A model generated the notes under the pieces. That model worked only from the letters and a program-made list of their open reading frames with translations. It had not been told where the DNA came from and did not search any database. From Sphingomonadales bacterium (GTDB taxonomy: Bacteria > Pseudomonadota > Alphaproteobacteria > Sphingomonadales > Sphingomonadaceae), in NCBI GenBank assembly GCA_013298745.1, contig JAAFIT010000075.1, positions 1 to 8,957 on the forward strand: a DNA stretch of 8,957 nt, written 5' to 3'. The translations under genes were made by a program, and so were the position numbers. This document shows positions 1-7,046 of this stretch, piece by piece (the stretch's first letter is position 1; each line of letters opens with the position of its first letter).

Positions 1-171
1 GCGCGGGTCTTCGCCCTTGTCGATGCCGCCCTGCGGCATCTGCCAGGCCTCCAGCTTGGAATCGAGGCGCTGCCCGACAAACACATGGCCATCGGCATTG
101 ATCAGCAACACGCCGACCCCCTCGCGATAGGGCAGGCCCGATGGGTGCTGGCGTGGAACCGTCGTGATCAT
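1..171 (-). CDS. rppH: RNA pyrophosphohydrolase RppH, N-terminal part (cut by window edge)
   Basis: The 57 visible residues begin [20 protein letters not shown] and contain the RppH hallmark [15 protein letters not shown], which runs into the Nudix box; the rest of the box and of the gene lie beyond position 1. RppH is a Nudix hydrolase that removes pyrophosphate from the 5' triphosphate end of mRNA and so starts RNase E-dependent decay; the alphaproteobacterial type may also hydrolyse dinucleoside polyphosphates. It is cytoplasmic. The ATG at 171 overlaps the stop codon of the upstream alpha/beta hydrolase in an ATGA arrangement, and only a weak ribosome binding site (GAAGCGA) precedes it, so translation is probably coupled to the upstream gene. 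The family call is secure from the motif; the C-terminal half cannot be judged. Confidence 0.93.
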   Translation of the reverse strand, partial: MITTVPRQHPSGLPYREGVGVLLINADGHVFVGQRLDSKLEAWQMPQGGIDKGEDPR

Positions 172-1115
172 GCGGTCGCTTCGTTGATCAACTGCTTGAG
201 GGCGTGGAGGTTCTTGTGCAGGTCGTCCTGCGCGCTCGGGATGCCGCCGCGCAGCGTCAGGCTGCCATGAATCTGCCCCTCGGCTTCGCGGAACACCGTG
301 CGCACGCCGGCGGCCACCAGCTTGGCGGCATAGGCGCGGCCCTGATCGCGCAGCGGATCGAGGCTGCAGGTGTAGACCAGCGCCGGCGGCTGGCCGGCGA
401 GGCTGTCGACGAGCAACGGTGACGCGCGCGGGTGGGTGAGGTCGTGATCGGCCATGTAATGCCTGGTGAACCATTCCATGCCGCCGGCGGTGAGCAGATA
501 GCCGTCGGCAAAATCGACCATCGATCCGGTGGCCGCGGTCATGTCGACGCCGGGATAGATCAGCCATTGCGCGATGATCGGCACCGGCAATTTGCCATGC
601 TGTTCCTGGGAAACAACGGCGGCAAGGTTGCCGCCGGCGCTGTCCCCGGCCGGAACCAGGCCGGTCACCTTGTGGCCGATCTCGGCCGGGCTGCTGGCCA
701 CCCAGGCGGTGGCGGCGAGGCAATCCTCGGCGGCGGCAGGGAAGACATGTTCGGGCGCCAGCCGGTAATCGACCGAAACCACCGTCATGTTGAGCACCCG
801 GCAGATTTCGGCGCAGACCGAATCATAGACGTCGAGATCGCCGATCACCCAGCCACCGCCATGGTAAAACACCAGCACCGGTGCCGGATCGGTAGCGAGC
901 GTGTTGCGATACAGCCGCGCCGGAATGATGCCAGCGGGGCCGGGGATGGCGAGGTTCTTGGTTTCGGCAATGTCGGGGCGCGGCGCTTCGACCATCTGCC
1001 CCATCATCGTCATCATCGCACGGGCGCTGGCCGCGTCACCTTCCTCCATCTTCGGGCCGGGCGTGGCGGCGAGCATCGACAGCAGGCTCTGCACATCGGG
1101 ACGAACATAAGGCAT
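168..1115 (-). CDS. alpha/beta hydrolase, hormone-sensitive lipase (family IV) type
   Basis: This is a 315-residue carboxylesterase/lipase-like protein. It has the family-IV oxyanion motif HGGG at residues 85-88, the nucleophile elbow GDSAGG at 157-162 (Ser159), the acid in SLDPLRD (Asp253) and the histidine in GQIHGS (His283), in the expected order, so the catalytic triad looks complete. Length is normal for the family. No signal peptide is seen, so it is probably cytoplasmic. Such enzymes hydrolyse short or medium acyl esters; the real substrate cannot be read from sequence. The start is set at the ATG at 1115 because GGGGAGA stands 6 bases upstream; an in-frame extension to 1181 would overlap the lipoprotein gene and has no such site. 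It follows the lipid-transport genes by 50 bases and overlaps rppH by 4 bases, which suggests co-transcription. Confidence 0.92.
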   Translation of the reverse strand: MPYVRPDVQSLLSMLAATPGPKMEEGDAASARAMMTMMGQMVEAPRPDIAETKNLAIPGPAGIIPARLYRNTLATDPAPVLVFYHGGGWVIGDLDVYDSVCAEICRVLNMTVVSVDYRLAPEHVFPAAAEDCLAATAWVASSPAEIGHKVTGLVPAGDSAGGNLAAVVSQEQHGKLPVPIIAQWLIYPGVDMTAATGSMVDFADGYLLTAGGMEWFTRHYMADHDLTHPRASPLLVDSLAGQPPALVYTCSLDPLRDQGRAYAAKLVAAGVRTVFREAEGQIHGSLTLRGGIPSAQDDLHKNLHALKQLINEATA

Positions 1116-1121
1116 CGAAAG

Positions 1122-1128
1122 TCTCCCC
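1122..1128 (-). promoter_or_regulatory. ribosome binding site that fixes the hydrolase start
   Basis: On the minus strand GGGGAGA lies 6 bases before the ATG at 1115. It is one of the strongest Shine-Dalgarno sites in the window and favours the 315-residue form over a 337-residue reading that starts inside the preceding gene. Confidence 0.75.
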
Positions 1129-1165
1129 AGGGATTTGTTATTGGTTTGCGCCGTTATGGCATTGT

Positions 1166-1777
1166 TCAACCGGTCACCCAAGCCGCGACATCGACCGCAA
1201 CCCGGTTCGCTGCCCGGTTGAGCGCGGCGGCGACCGCCACCGGGGTCTGTGCCGCCACCGGCTCCTCCGCATCGAAGCGGCGCAGCATCACGGTTGGCGC
1301 GGTGCGGCTGGAACCTAGCTGCGCATCATAGCGGACGCGGACGACCGGGCTGGCCGGGTCGCTGACATCGAGACCGAAGCGTGACAGCGTGCCGGTAAGG
1401 GTGCGCGCCGGCGGCGTGCGGGTCTGGCGCGGATCGACAACGGGCACACCCTTGGCGGCCAGCGTGTCGGCGAGCAGACGCTGGAACTGGCGGTTGGGCT
1501 GTTCTGCCCAGGTCGCGCCGGTCAGATAACGGACTTCGATGGCGCTGGTGGTGACCGGCAAGCGCAGCGTCTGCAGCGGTAGCGGCACCGCCGGCACTTC
1601 GACTGCCACCGTCGCACTTGTTGGAGCCGGGCCCGCATAGGTCGCGGGCGGCGTGGTTGCCGACAGTGTCAGCAACGAAACCGGCGGCTTGTCGGTGCTG
1701 CCGATCTGCACCAGCGGACCACAACCGGCGAGCACCAGTGCAATCGTCAGGACCGGGAGGCGGAGTGCTGCCGTCAT
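1166..1777 (-). CDS. ABC-type transport auxiliary lipoprotein (PqiC/DUF330-like)
   Basis: This is a 203-residue lipoprotein. Residues 1-18 form a signal peptide ending in the lipobox LAGC, with Cys19 as the lipidation site. The residue after the cysteine is Gly, not Asp, which is compatible with outer-membrane sorting. The segment around residues 82-105 (EVRYLTGATWAEQPNRQFQR) matches the conserved Y...WAE.P...Q..L pattern of the ABC-type auxiliary (PqiC-like) family. Such proteins pair with MCE transporters and are thought to link the MCE tunnel to the outer membrane. The start codon overlaps the MCE gene stop by 4 bases (ATGA), and AAGGA lies 6 bases upstream (1784-1788). It is the fourth gene of the transporter set. 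The family call is good; the exact partner contact is inferred. Confidence 0.87.
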   Translation of the reverse strand: MTAALRLPVLTIALVLAGCGPLVQIGSTDKPPVSLLTLSATTPPATYAGPAPTSATVAVEVPAVPLPLQTLRLPVTTSAIEVRYLTGATWAEQPNRQFQRLLADTLAAKGVPVVDPRQTRTPPARTLTGTLSRFGLDVSDPASPVVRVRYDAQLGSSRTAPTVMLRRFDAEEPVAAQTPVAVAAALNRAANRVAVDVAAWVTG

Positions 1778-2736
1778 TTTTCGTCCTTCGGCTTGGGCGG
1801 CACATAATCGGGCAAGGTGCGGCCACCGATCAACGCGCCCGCCGGGTCCTCGTCGAGTTTGGCGGCAACGGCACCAAGGCTGATGGTCAGGTCGCGCAGG
1901 TCACGCACCAGCCGGTTGGCTTCGGGCAGGGTTTCGTTCGACAGGGTCTCGACCCCCGGCTGTGCCGCCTGGGTCAGCGCGTCGATATGTGCGAGGCTCG
2001 TCTCGGCGGCCTTGATGGTGCGACGCAGGTCGGCAATCATCGGCTTGCCTTCGCTGTCGAGCAGCGTCTGGGTGGTGCCGGCCAGCGCTTCAAAGCGTTT
2101 GAGCGCCGCGGTGGCGGCCTGCAGCGTCGTCCGCGCCTCGACAATGGCCGCGGCGATTTCGGGGGCGCGGTCGGCCAGTGCCGCGGTCGCCTTGTCGGTG
2201 TTCTTCAGGATGCCGGCGATCGAGGTGCGATTTTCAGGGTTGAGCAGTTCCGACAATCGCTCGGTGAGTTTCGAGACATTGTTGAGCAGTTCCGGTGCGC
2301 TGGCGAGCAAGGCGCCAAAGCCGCCGACGCGCGGCGGGATGACCGGCACGCCATAGGGGCCGGGTGCCGAAATACGTTCCGCCCCCTGCATGGCGCCTTC
2401 CAGCGAAACCTGGCTGACACCGGTGAAGCCGACACCTTCGACCGCGGCAGTGGTGCCCTTCAACACCGGCACATCCTCGCCAATGGTGATGCGGACGCGG
2501 ACATATTGCGGAGTGTCGGGCAGCAGCTTGATGGCTTCGATCTTGCCGACCGGCACGCCGTTAAAGGCGACAGGCGAGCCGACCGCCAGCCCGGTGATCG
2601 ACTGCTTGAAGAAGATATCGAACTTCTGGTCTCTGGCGCCCGAGAATTGCGCCAGCCAGATCACCGCGACGAACAGCGCGATGACAAGCGCCACCACCAC
2701 GGCGCCGACGATGGCATAGTTGCTGCGGGTTTCCAT
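1774..2736 (-). CDS. MlaD-like MCE family lipid-transport protein
   Basis: This is a 320-residue protein with a single N-terminal membrane helix (about residues 8-30) and one MCE domain (about 37-115), which shows the GLAVGSPVAFNGVPVGKIEA stretch and the closing VGFTGVSQVSLEG. A long, mostly helical, alanine- and leucine-rich region follows (about 140-295), then a short tail with DPAGALIGGRTLPDY and a charged, proline-rich end. MCE proteins form periplasmic hexameric rings that conduct phospholipids or other hydrophobic molecules between the membranes; the helical region may extend the tunnel. Length and layout fit single-MCE proteins that are longer than E. coli MlaD. It overlaps the ATPase gene by 1 base (TGATG) and the lipoprotein gene by 4. 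No separate ribosome binding site is visible, consistent with coupled translation. The cargo is inferred to be phospholipid from family knowledge. Confidence 0.92.
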   Translation of the reverse strand: METRSNYAIVGAVVVALVIALFVAVIWLAQFSGARDQKFDIFFKQSITGLAVGSPVAFNGVPVGKIEAIKLLPDTPQYVRVRITIGEDVPVLKGTTAAVEGVGFTGVSQVSLEGAMQGAERISAPGPYGVPVIPPRVGGFGALLASAPELLNNVSKLTERLSELLNPENRTSIAGILKNTDKATAALADRAPEIAAAIVEARTTLQAATAALKRFEALAGTTQTLLDSEGKPMIADLRRTIKAAETSLAHIDALTQAAQPGVETLSNETLPEANRLVRDLRDLTISLGAVAAKLDEDPAGALIGGRTLPDYVPPKPKDEK

Positions 2737-3539
2737 CAGGCGGGCAACATCGGTTCGAGGGCCAGGGCTGCCCGGCCGCGCGGACCGTGGAAATAGCTTT
2801 TCACCCAGGGGTGATCAAAGGTCAGCAGTTCAGCGATAGTGCCCACGGCAAGAACTTTTCTGTCGGCGATCACCGCCACCCGGTCGCAGATTGCGTGCAA
2901 GGTATCAAGGTCATGGGTGATGAGAAAGACCGTCAGCCCAAGGGTTTCCTTCAGCGCCCGGATGAGATCGTCAAAGGCGGCCGCGCTGATCGGATCAAGC
3001 CCGGCGGTCGGTTCGTCAAGGAACAGCAGCCGAGGGTCGAGCGCCAGGGCGCGGGCGAGGCCGGCGCGCTTCTTCATGCCCCCCGACAGTTCGGACGGGA
3101 ATTTCGGCGCCGCCTCGGGCGGCAGGCCGACCATGGCAACCTTGTAGCCTGCCAGTTCCATCATCAGGCGTTCGTCGAGATGGAGAAACTCGCGCATCGG
3201 TACTTCGATGTTTTCAGCGACGGTCAGCGAGGAAAACAGCGCGCCTTCCTGAAACAGCACCCCCCAGCGGCGGCGCAGATCGCGGGCGCCGGCGGCATCG
3301 AGCCCGGCGACATCCTGGCCGAAAATGCGAATGTCGCCAGCGGATGGCGGCTGCAGCCCGATGATGGAACGCATCAGCACCGATTTGCCGGTGCCCGAGC
3401 CGCCGACGATGCCGATGATCTCGCCGGCGCGCACATCGAGATCGAGATGTTCATGGATGACCTGGTCGCCAAAGGCGTTGCGCAGCCCGCGCACCCGGAT
3501 CGCCACATCGGCATTGTCGGGCAGGGTCGGTGACAGCAT
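2736..3539 (-). CDS. MlaF-like ABC transporter ATP-binding protein
   Basis: This is a 267-residue ATPase. Walker A GGSGTGKS is at residues 46-53, the Q-loop Gln at 97, the signature LSGGMKKR at 151-158 (the LSGGM-x-R/K-R form is typical of MlaF/Ttg2A), Walker B LLFLDE at 171-176, the D-loop at about 179-182 and the switch histidine at 209. All ATPase motifs are intact. It should sit on the inner-membrane face and power lipid transport with the MlaE-like permease encoded just upstream. I place the start at the ATG at 3539, which overlaps the permease stop as TGATG. A TTG three bases earlier (3542) is in frame but less likely. The only nearby Shine-Dalgarno-like sequence is a weak GGGA, so translational coupling is likely. 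Confidence 0.94.
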   Translation of the reverse strand: MLSPTLPDNADVAIRVRGLRNAFGDQVIHEHLDLDVRAGEIIGIVGGSGTGKSVLMRSIIGLQPPSAGDIRIFGQDVAGLDAAGARDLRRRWGVLFQEGALFSSLTVAENIEVPMREFLHLDERLMMELAGYKVAMVGLPPEAAPKFPSELSGGMKKRAGLARALALDPRLLFLDEPTAGLDPISAAAFDDLIRALKETLGLTVFLITHDLDTLHAICDRVAVIADRKVLAVGTIAELLTFDHPWVKSYFHGPRGRAALALEPMLPA

Positions 3540-4672
3540 CAATTATATCCCAGCGCCGAAAAGAATACCGCGAAGAACGCATCGAGGACGATCACCGCAA
3601 AGATCGATTCAACGACGGCGCGGGTGGTGCGTTCGCCCACCGATTCGGCATTGCCGGTAACCTGCAACCCCTGAAAACACCCCATCATGGCGATGATCAA
3701 CCCGAACACCGGCGCCTTGATAAGGCCGATGACGAGATCGGACAGTGGTGTTACCTCCTGCAACCGCCGGATGAAGCTGGCGGGCGGAATATCGAGCGAC
3801 ACCCAGGCGAACAGACCGCCGCCAAGGATCGCCATGACGATGCCGTAAAAGCCCAGCAGCGTCAGCATCAGCGCCATGGCGGTGACGCGCGGGATGACGA
3901 GCACTTCGATGGGGGACAGGCCGATGGTCGCCAGCGCATCGACCTCCTGGTTGAGCTTCATCGAGCCGATCTGCGCCGCAAACGCCGAAGCCGAGCGTCC
4001 GGCCACCATGATCGCGGTGAGCAACACGCCGAGTTCACGCGCAATCGAACGACCGATGAGGTTGACGACAAAGACATCGGCACCGAACTGGCGCAACTGC
4101 ACGGCGCCCTGTTGCGCCACCACGATGCCGACGAGAAACAGCAGCAGCCCGACAATGCCGAGTGCCGAGACGCCAATGGCTTCGCATTGGTGGATGAAGG
4201 CGTTCCAGCGCAGCTTGCGCCGGCCGAACACCGTCTGGAACAGCACGATCAACGTCTGGCCGAGAAACGCCAGGAACAGCCCGATGTTATGGGCGGCGGC
4301 GACGATCGCGCCGCCGATGCGGCTCAACCGGTCGATGATCGCATTGCCGCGCGGCGGGCGGCGGGTCACAGGCACATCATTGGCGGCAACGGTGGCGATC
4401 AGGCGTTCGGCCTCGGCGCTGGCGTTCGCAACCTGCGCGGGCACGCCGGCGGCGGTCCAGTCCGCAACGAGGCGATGGACAATCCAGGCACCGGCCGTAT
4501 CGAACGCCGTGATCCCCGCCAGATCGACTGTCAGTCCGTTGCCGGCGGGTGTCATGGCGCGCAGCGGCGTCACGATGTCGCCGATCGTCGCCATGGTCAT
4601 GTCGCCTCCCAGACGAATGCAGCGTGGCCCGTTTTCCGGGCTGGCGCTGTCCTCGATGGTCGGTGCGGTCAT
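3539..4672 (-). CDS. MlaE-like ABC permease with N-terminal STAS domain
   Basis: This is a 377-residue inner-membrane protein. Residues about 15-104 form a STAS domain (first strand CIRLGGDMTMAT, and AFDTAGAWIV around 57-65) that resembles a fused MlaB. Residues about 120-375 form an MlaE permease with several hydrophobic helices and the conserved core RELGVLLTAIMVAGRSASAF at 212-231, followed by GSMKLNQEVDAL. In systems with this fusion the STAS domain is thought to replace free MlaB as ATPase regulator. The start is the ATG at 4672, preceded by a weak AGGG. A methionine 24 residues later has a better GGGAGG site but would remove the first STAS strand, so I prefer the longer form. A longer frame to 4795 only shadows the small gene upstream. 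It leads directly into the ATPase gene with a 1-base overlap. Confidence 0.92.
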   Translation of the reverse strand: MTAPTIEDSASPENGPRCIRLGGDMTMATIGDIVTPLRAMTPAGNGLTVDLAGITAFDTAGAWIVHRLVADWTAAGVPAQVANASAEAERLIATVAANDVPVTRRPPRGNAIIDRLSRIGGAIVAAAHNIGLFLAFLGQTLIVLFQTVFGRRKLRWNAFIHQCEAIGVSALGIVGLLLFLVGIVVAQQGAVQLRQFGADVFVVNLIGRSIARELGVLLTAIMVAGRSASAFAAQIGSMKLNQEVDALATIGLSPIEVLVIPRVTAMALMLTLLGFYGIVMAILGGGLFAWVSLDIPPASFIRRLQEVTPLSDLVIGLIKAPVFGLIIAMMGCFQGLQVTGNAESVGERTTRAVVESIFAVIVLDAFFAVFFSALGYN

Positions 4673-4722
4673 GCGCCCTAGGTGCGGGATTGGTGCTGCA
4701 AGGGCAAGTGCCGAGGCTGCGC

Positions 4723-4848
4723 CTATTTGGGCTTGCGACCGAACAGCCCCATCTTGCGGGCGGCAATGACGATCGCCCAGGCTGCGCCCACCCACATCGC
4801 GACACTCAACAGGATGACGGCGAGTTGTCCGAGCGAAAGCTGTCCCAT
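4723..4848 (-). CDS. small single-helix membrane protein, 41 residues, function unknown
   Basis: This short frame encodes MGQLSLGQLAVILLSVAMWV followed by GAAWAIVIAARKMGLFGRKPK. Residues about 8-30 make one clear membrane helix, and a basic tail (RK, RKPK) predicts a cytoplasmic C-terminus. It ends in TAG 50 bases before the permease start on the same strand, so it would be the first gene of the lipid-transport operon. The composition (helix plus positive tail) is what a real small membrane protein looks like and is unlike the arginine-rich shadow frames nearby. The start is the ATG at 4848; no strong Shine-Dalgarno site is seen, and 26 more in-frame codons upstream of it look non-coding. I do not recognise a family. 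It could be a transporter accessory subunit or an unrelated small protein, or chance. Confidence 0.55.
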   Translation of the reverse strand: MGQLSLGQLAVILLSVAMWVGAAWAIVIAARKMGLFGRKPK

Positions 4849-4955
4849 GGGGCGGTGGTTCCGGTGTTGCTGCTGCCGATCATCTTGCCCGCTGGCGCCG
4901 GCGCAAGGCCAGTGGAATCGACACGGGTCATCGCATCGGCCTATCAGCAAAGCGC

Positions 4956-5657
4956 ATGACGATCAGCATCTACGACATGGACCGCACGCTCACCCGCCGC
5001 GGCACCTTTGTGCCATGGCTGCGGTTCTGGTTGCGCAACCAGGCACCGTGGCGAGTGCTGTTGCTGCCGCTGCTGCTGCTGCCGGCACTGGCGTTCCAGT
5101 TCGGGTGGATCGATCGGGGTTCGCTCAAAAGCTGGGCGCATCGTATCGTCTTGGGTGGCGCCGTGCCGATGGCGCGGGTGGAAGCGGCCGCAGCGGTGTT
5201 TGCTGCGCGCATTGTCGCCGAGGATATCTTTCCCGGCGCACTGGCCAGCCTCGCCGCCGATCGCGCCCGCGGGCAACGGCTGGTCATCGCGACGGCGTCG
5301 AACGCCTATTACGCGGTGGCAATCGGCGCAGCACTCGGCATCACGGACGTCATCGCCACGCGGTCACAGCGGGACGGTGACCGGCTGCTTGCCGCGATCG
5401 ACGGCGAGAATTGCTATGGCGACGCCAAGGCCCGGATGATTGCGGCCTGGCTGGAACGCAACGGCATGGCGGACGCGGCGTGGCGTTTCTATTCCGACCA
5501 TATTTCCGACCTGCCGGCGTTCGAGGCGGCGCTGGCCAGCGGCGGTGCGGCGATGGCCGTCAATCCGTCGGCGGCGCTGCGAGCTGAAGCAAAACGTCGG
5601 GGCTGGCCGATCGGCGATTGGGGCCAGCCCGAAGCCTCGCTGTTCGAAAGCGCCTGA
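4956..5657 (+). CDS. HAD-IB family hydrolase (CicA/PgpC/SerB-like phosphatase)
   Basis: This is a 233-residue HAD phosphatase. Motif I is DMDRT at residues 7-11 (nucleophile Asp7, acid/base Asp9). Motif II is the Thr of IATAS at 113, motif III Lys158 in GDAKARMI, and motif IV SDHISD with Asp181 and Asp185. A leucine- and proline-rich stretch at about 30-50 (APWRVLLLPLLLLPALAF) is typical of the alphaproteobacterial CicA-like branch and may touch the membrane; PgpC, which dephosphorylates phosphatidylglycerophosphate, belongs to the same HAD-IB group. The substrate cannot be assigned. The start is supported by motif I beginning at residue 7; the ribosome binding site is weak. It is transcribed away from the lipid-transport genes, with 107 bases between the two start codons, and its stop is 6 bases from the convergent metalloprotease stop. 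Confidence 0.88.
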   Translation: MTISIYDMDRTLTRRGTFVPWLRFWLRNQAPWRVLLLPLLLLPALAFQFGWIDRGSLKSWAHRIVLGGAVPMARVEAAAAVFAARIVAEDIFPGALASLAADRARGQRLVIATASNAYYAVAIGAALGITDVIATRSQRDGDRLLAAIDGENCYGDAKARMIAAWLERNGMADAAWRFYSDHISDLPAFEAALASGGAAMAVNPSAALRAEAKRRGWPIGDWGQPEASLFESA

Positions 5658-5669
5658 GGCGGTTCAGGC
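5652..5669. repeat. short inverted repeat holding both convergent stop codons
   Basis: The arms gcctga (5652-5657) and tcaggc (5664-5669) are perfect inverted copies around a 6-base centre. The TGA of the HAD gene and the TGA of the metalloprotease gene lie in opposite arms. The stem is only 6 pairs and no T-tract follows on either strand, so a terminator role is doubtful. Confidence 0.4.
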
Positions 5670-6944
5670 CAACGCGTATGGCGCCTGACGGCGGCGCAGC
5701 ACGCGGCCGATGCCGCCAAAACCGAGCAGCAGCAGTGACCAGCTCGTCGGTTCCGGGACCGCCGATGCTGCAAAAACGCCGCCCAGAGGCAATTCGGCGA
5801 TCTGTGACGAGGTGAAGCGGACATTTTGGGTGGCACTGCTGCCGAGCGTCCAGCCGATCAGATCCATTGCGGCGAGATCGAGCGATGTGACACTCAGTTG
5901 CTCGCACTTGCCGGCCGTCGGATCGAGAATGCCGATCGTGGCGGTCGGCGTCTGGCAGCCGAGCGTGGTCGCACCGTACGTATTGTCGATCCAGTGCGAT
6001 GCCTGGCGCCTGTTGCCATTGTAAAAGCCGGACGACATGCGAGCGATACCGCTGCCGGTGTCGAGCGGGGTATAACCACCATCGATCGACAGAAACGGCG
6101 CGCCACCCGGCGACCAGTCGAGCATCGGCGCTGCAGCCGTGGCGGCGAGCGGCTTGGTGGGATTGCTGCGATTGTAGCGGAACAGATCGAGCGTCGACGC
6201 GGCGGCAAGGTCGTTCAGGTCGAATGCGAGGTTCGCATAGAGCCCCTTGTTGGTGTAGAGATCATAGAGGTCGACGCCGCTGACGAAGCCCAGCGCATGA
6301 CCGATTTCATGGGTGGCGACCCCAATGAAATCATGGCTGTTGGCGGCGATGCCGTTGCGTGGATCGAAATCAAAAGCGAATTTGCTCGAAAAGGTAATCG
6401 CCGCGTCGGCCCCGGAAAAACCGGAATAGCCCAGTGCCTTGGCATTGGCGGTGGTGATGCTCAGCAAGACATTGTTGGCACTGTTGTCGTTGTCGGTGAT
6501 CTTGGTCGTCGTGTAGGTGAGCGTTGTCGGATTGTAGACCGGAGCGCTCGGCGCTTTGACCGTGATGCCACCAGCGCTGCTCAAGGTCGGCAAATGCGCC
6601 ACCGCCGTCATGTCGAGCGGCGAGGTTGCCGAAGCCCGCAAGGCCGCGACCGCAGAGACCGCCGAAATCGTGGTCATGTTGCTGCTGGCCTGACCCAGGA
6701 TGCCGCTTGCCAGCGGGGCGTAGCCGACGTCGAGGTTCAGCGTGACATCATTGGCAAGCACCGACGCCCAGAAATTCGCCGCTGCCATGAAACCATTGTA
6801 AACATTGGACCCGGCGGTAACGCCGCCGGTGTTGCGCAGGTTGATCGTGGCTGCTGTGGCTGATAGCGATCCCGCCAGCAGCGACCCTGCGAACAACGTT
6901 GTCAGCAGCGTTGCCTTTGCCAAGGCCCGCGTCGATCGTCTCAT
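5664..6944 (-). CDS. secreted HExxH metalloprotease with PEPxxWA-type C-terminal sorting signal
   Basis: This is a 426-residue exported protein. A signal peptide covers residues 1 to about 31 (RR near the start, hydrophobic core, SATAA cleavage region). The zinc-binding motif HEIGHALGF is at 212-220, with His212, Glu213 and His216 as ligands and catalytic base. Downstream, DLAAMDLIGW at 356-365 resembles the conserved C-terminal block seen in PEP-CTERM metalloproteases of the NF038122 type and may supply a Met-turn. Two cysteines (330, 347) could form a disulfide. PEPTSW at 397-402, a hydrophobic helix (about 403-416) and RRR at 417-419 make a complete PEP-CTERM signal, so an exosortase should cleave it after Sec export. 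The start at 6944 has GGGGG five bases upstream. It lies 102 bases behind the serine protease gene on the same strand. The substrate is unknown. Confidence 0.9.
   Translation of the reverse strand: MRRSTRALAKATLLTTLFAGSLLAGSLSATAATINLRNTGGVTAGSNVYNGFMAAANFWASVLANDVTLNLDVGYAPLASGILGQASSNMTTISAVSAVAALRASATSPLDMTAVAHLPTLSSAGGITVKAPSAPVYNPTTLTYTTTKITDNDNSANNVLLSITTANAKALGYSGFSGADAAITFSSKFAFDFDPRNGIAANSHDFIGVATHEIGHALGFVSGVDLYDLYTNKGLYANLAFDLNDLAAASTLDLFRYNRSNPTKPLAATAAAPMLDWSPGGAPFLSIDGGYTPLDTGSGIARMSSGFYNGNRRQASHWIDNTYGATTLGCQTPTATIGILDPTAGKCEQLSVTSLDLAAMDLIGWTLGSSATQNVRFTSSQIAELPLGGVFAASAVPEPTSWSLLLLGFGGIGRVLRRRQAPYALA
5688..5756 (-). other. PEP-CTERM sorting signal of the metalloprotease
   Basis: Codons 397-419 encode the PEP motif (PEPTSW), a 14-residue hydrophobic helix rich in Leu and Gly, and the RRR cluster. 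This is the three-part exosortase signal. The family usually has WA after the two variable residues; here it is WS. Seven further residues follow the arginines. Confidence 0.88.
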
Positions 6945-6955
6945 TCTTGCCCCCG

Positions 6956-6972
6956 GGCGCGAAAGCCGCGCC
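6956..6972 (-). repeat. small hairpin beside the metalloprotease ribosome binding site
   Basis: The arms ggcgcg (6956-6961) and cgcgcc (6967-6972) pair perfectly around a 5-base loop. On the minus strand the hairpin ends just before the GGGGG Shine-Dalgarno site (6950-6954). Its outer two bases overlap the neighbouring larger hairpin, so both cannot be fully formed at once. Confidence 0.5.
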
Positions 6973-7015
6973 TGCCCTTCACAATCACCGCGAACCGGTG
7001 ACCATGAAGGGCAGG
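6971..7015 (-). repeat. two-tier intercistronic hairpin between the two protease genes
   Basis: Outer arms cctgcccttc (6971-6980) and gaagggcagg (7006-7015) are perfect 10-base complements. Inside them, tcaccg (6985-6990) and cggtga (6996-7001) pair around a 5-base loop, separated from the outer stem by a symmetrical 4 x 4 internal loop. The structure starts 31 bases after the serine protease stop and ends 26 bases before the metalloprotease start. No T-tract follows on the minus strand, so it is not a standard intrinsic terminator; an mRNA-stabilising or processing element is more likely. Confidence 0.65.
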
Positions 7016-7046
7016 GTAGGGCATAGACGATTAATTTTTCATGTGT

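Noticed and set aside
432..1331. Long plus-strand open frame (299 codons) opposite the alpha/beta hydrolase
   Set aside because: It is antisense to a gene with a full catalytic triad, is rich in Gly, Arg and His without any motif, and is a typical shadow in GC-rich DNA. The same holds for the plus-strand frames at 1618-2796, 2787-3533, 3530-4681 and 5826-6863.
4895..4904. Ten-base palindrome gcgccggcgc between the divergent small protein and HAD genes
   Set aside because: Such GC palindromes are common by chance at this base composition, and nothing else marks it as an operator.
4855..4959. A 34-codon GTG-started plus-strand frame whose stop overlaps the HAD start as ATGA
   Set aside because: The peptide begins with a hydrophobic stretch and the ATGA overlap is tempting, but there is no properly spaced ribosome binding site and the frame is open upstream through clear antisense sequence. 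Probably chance.
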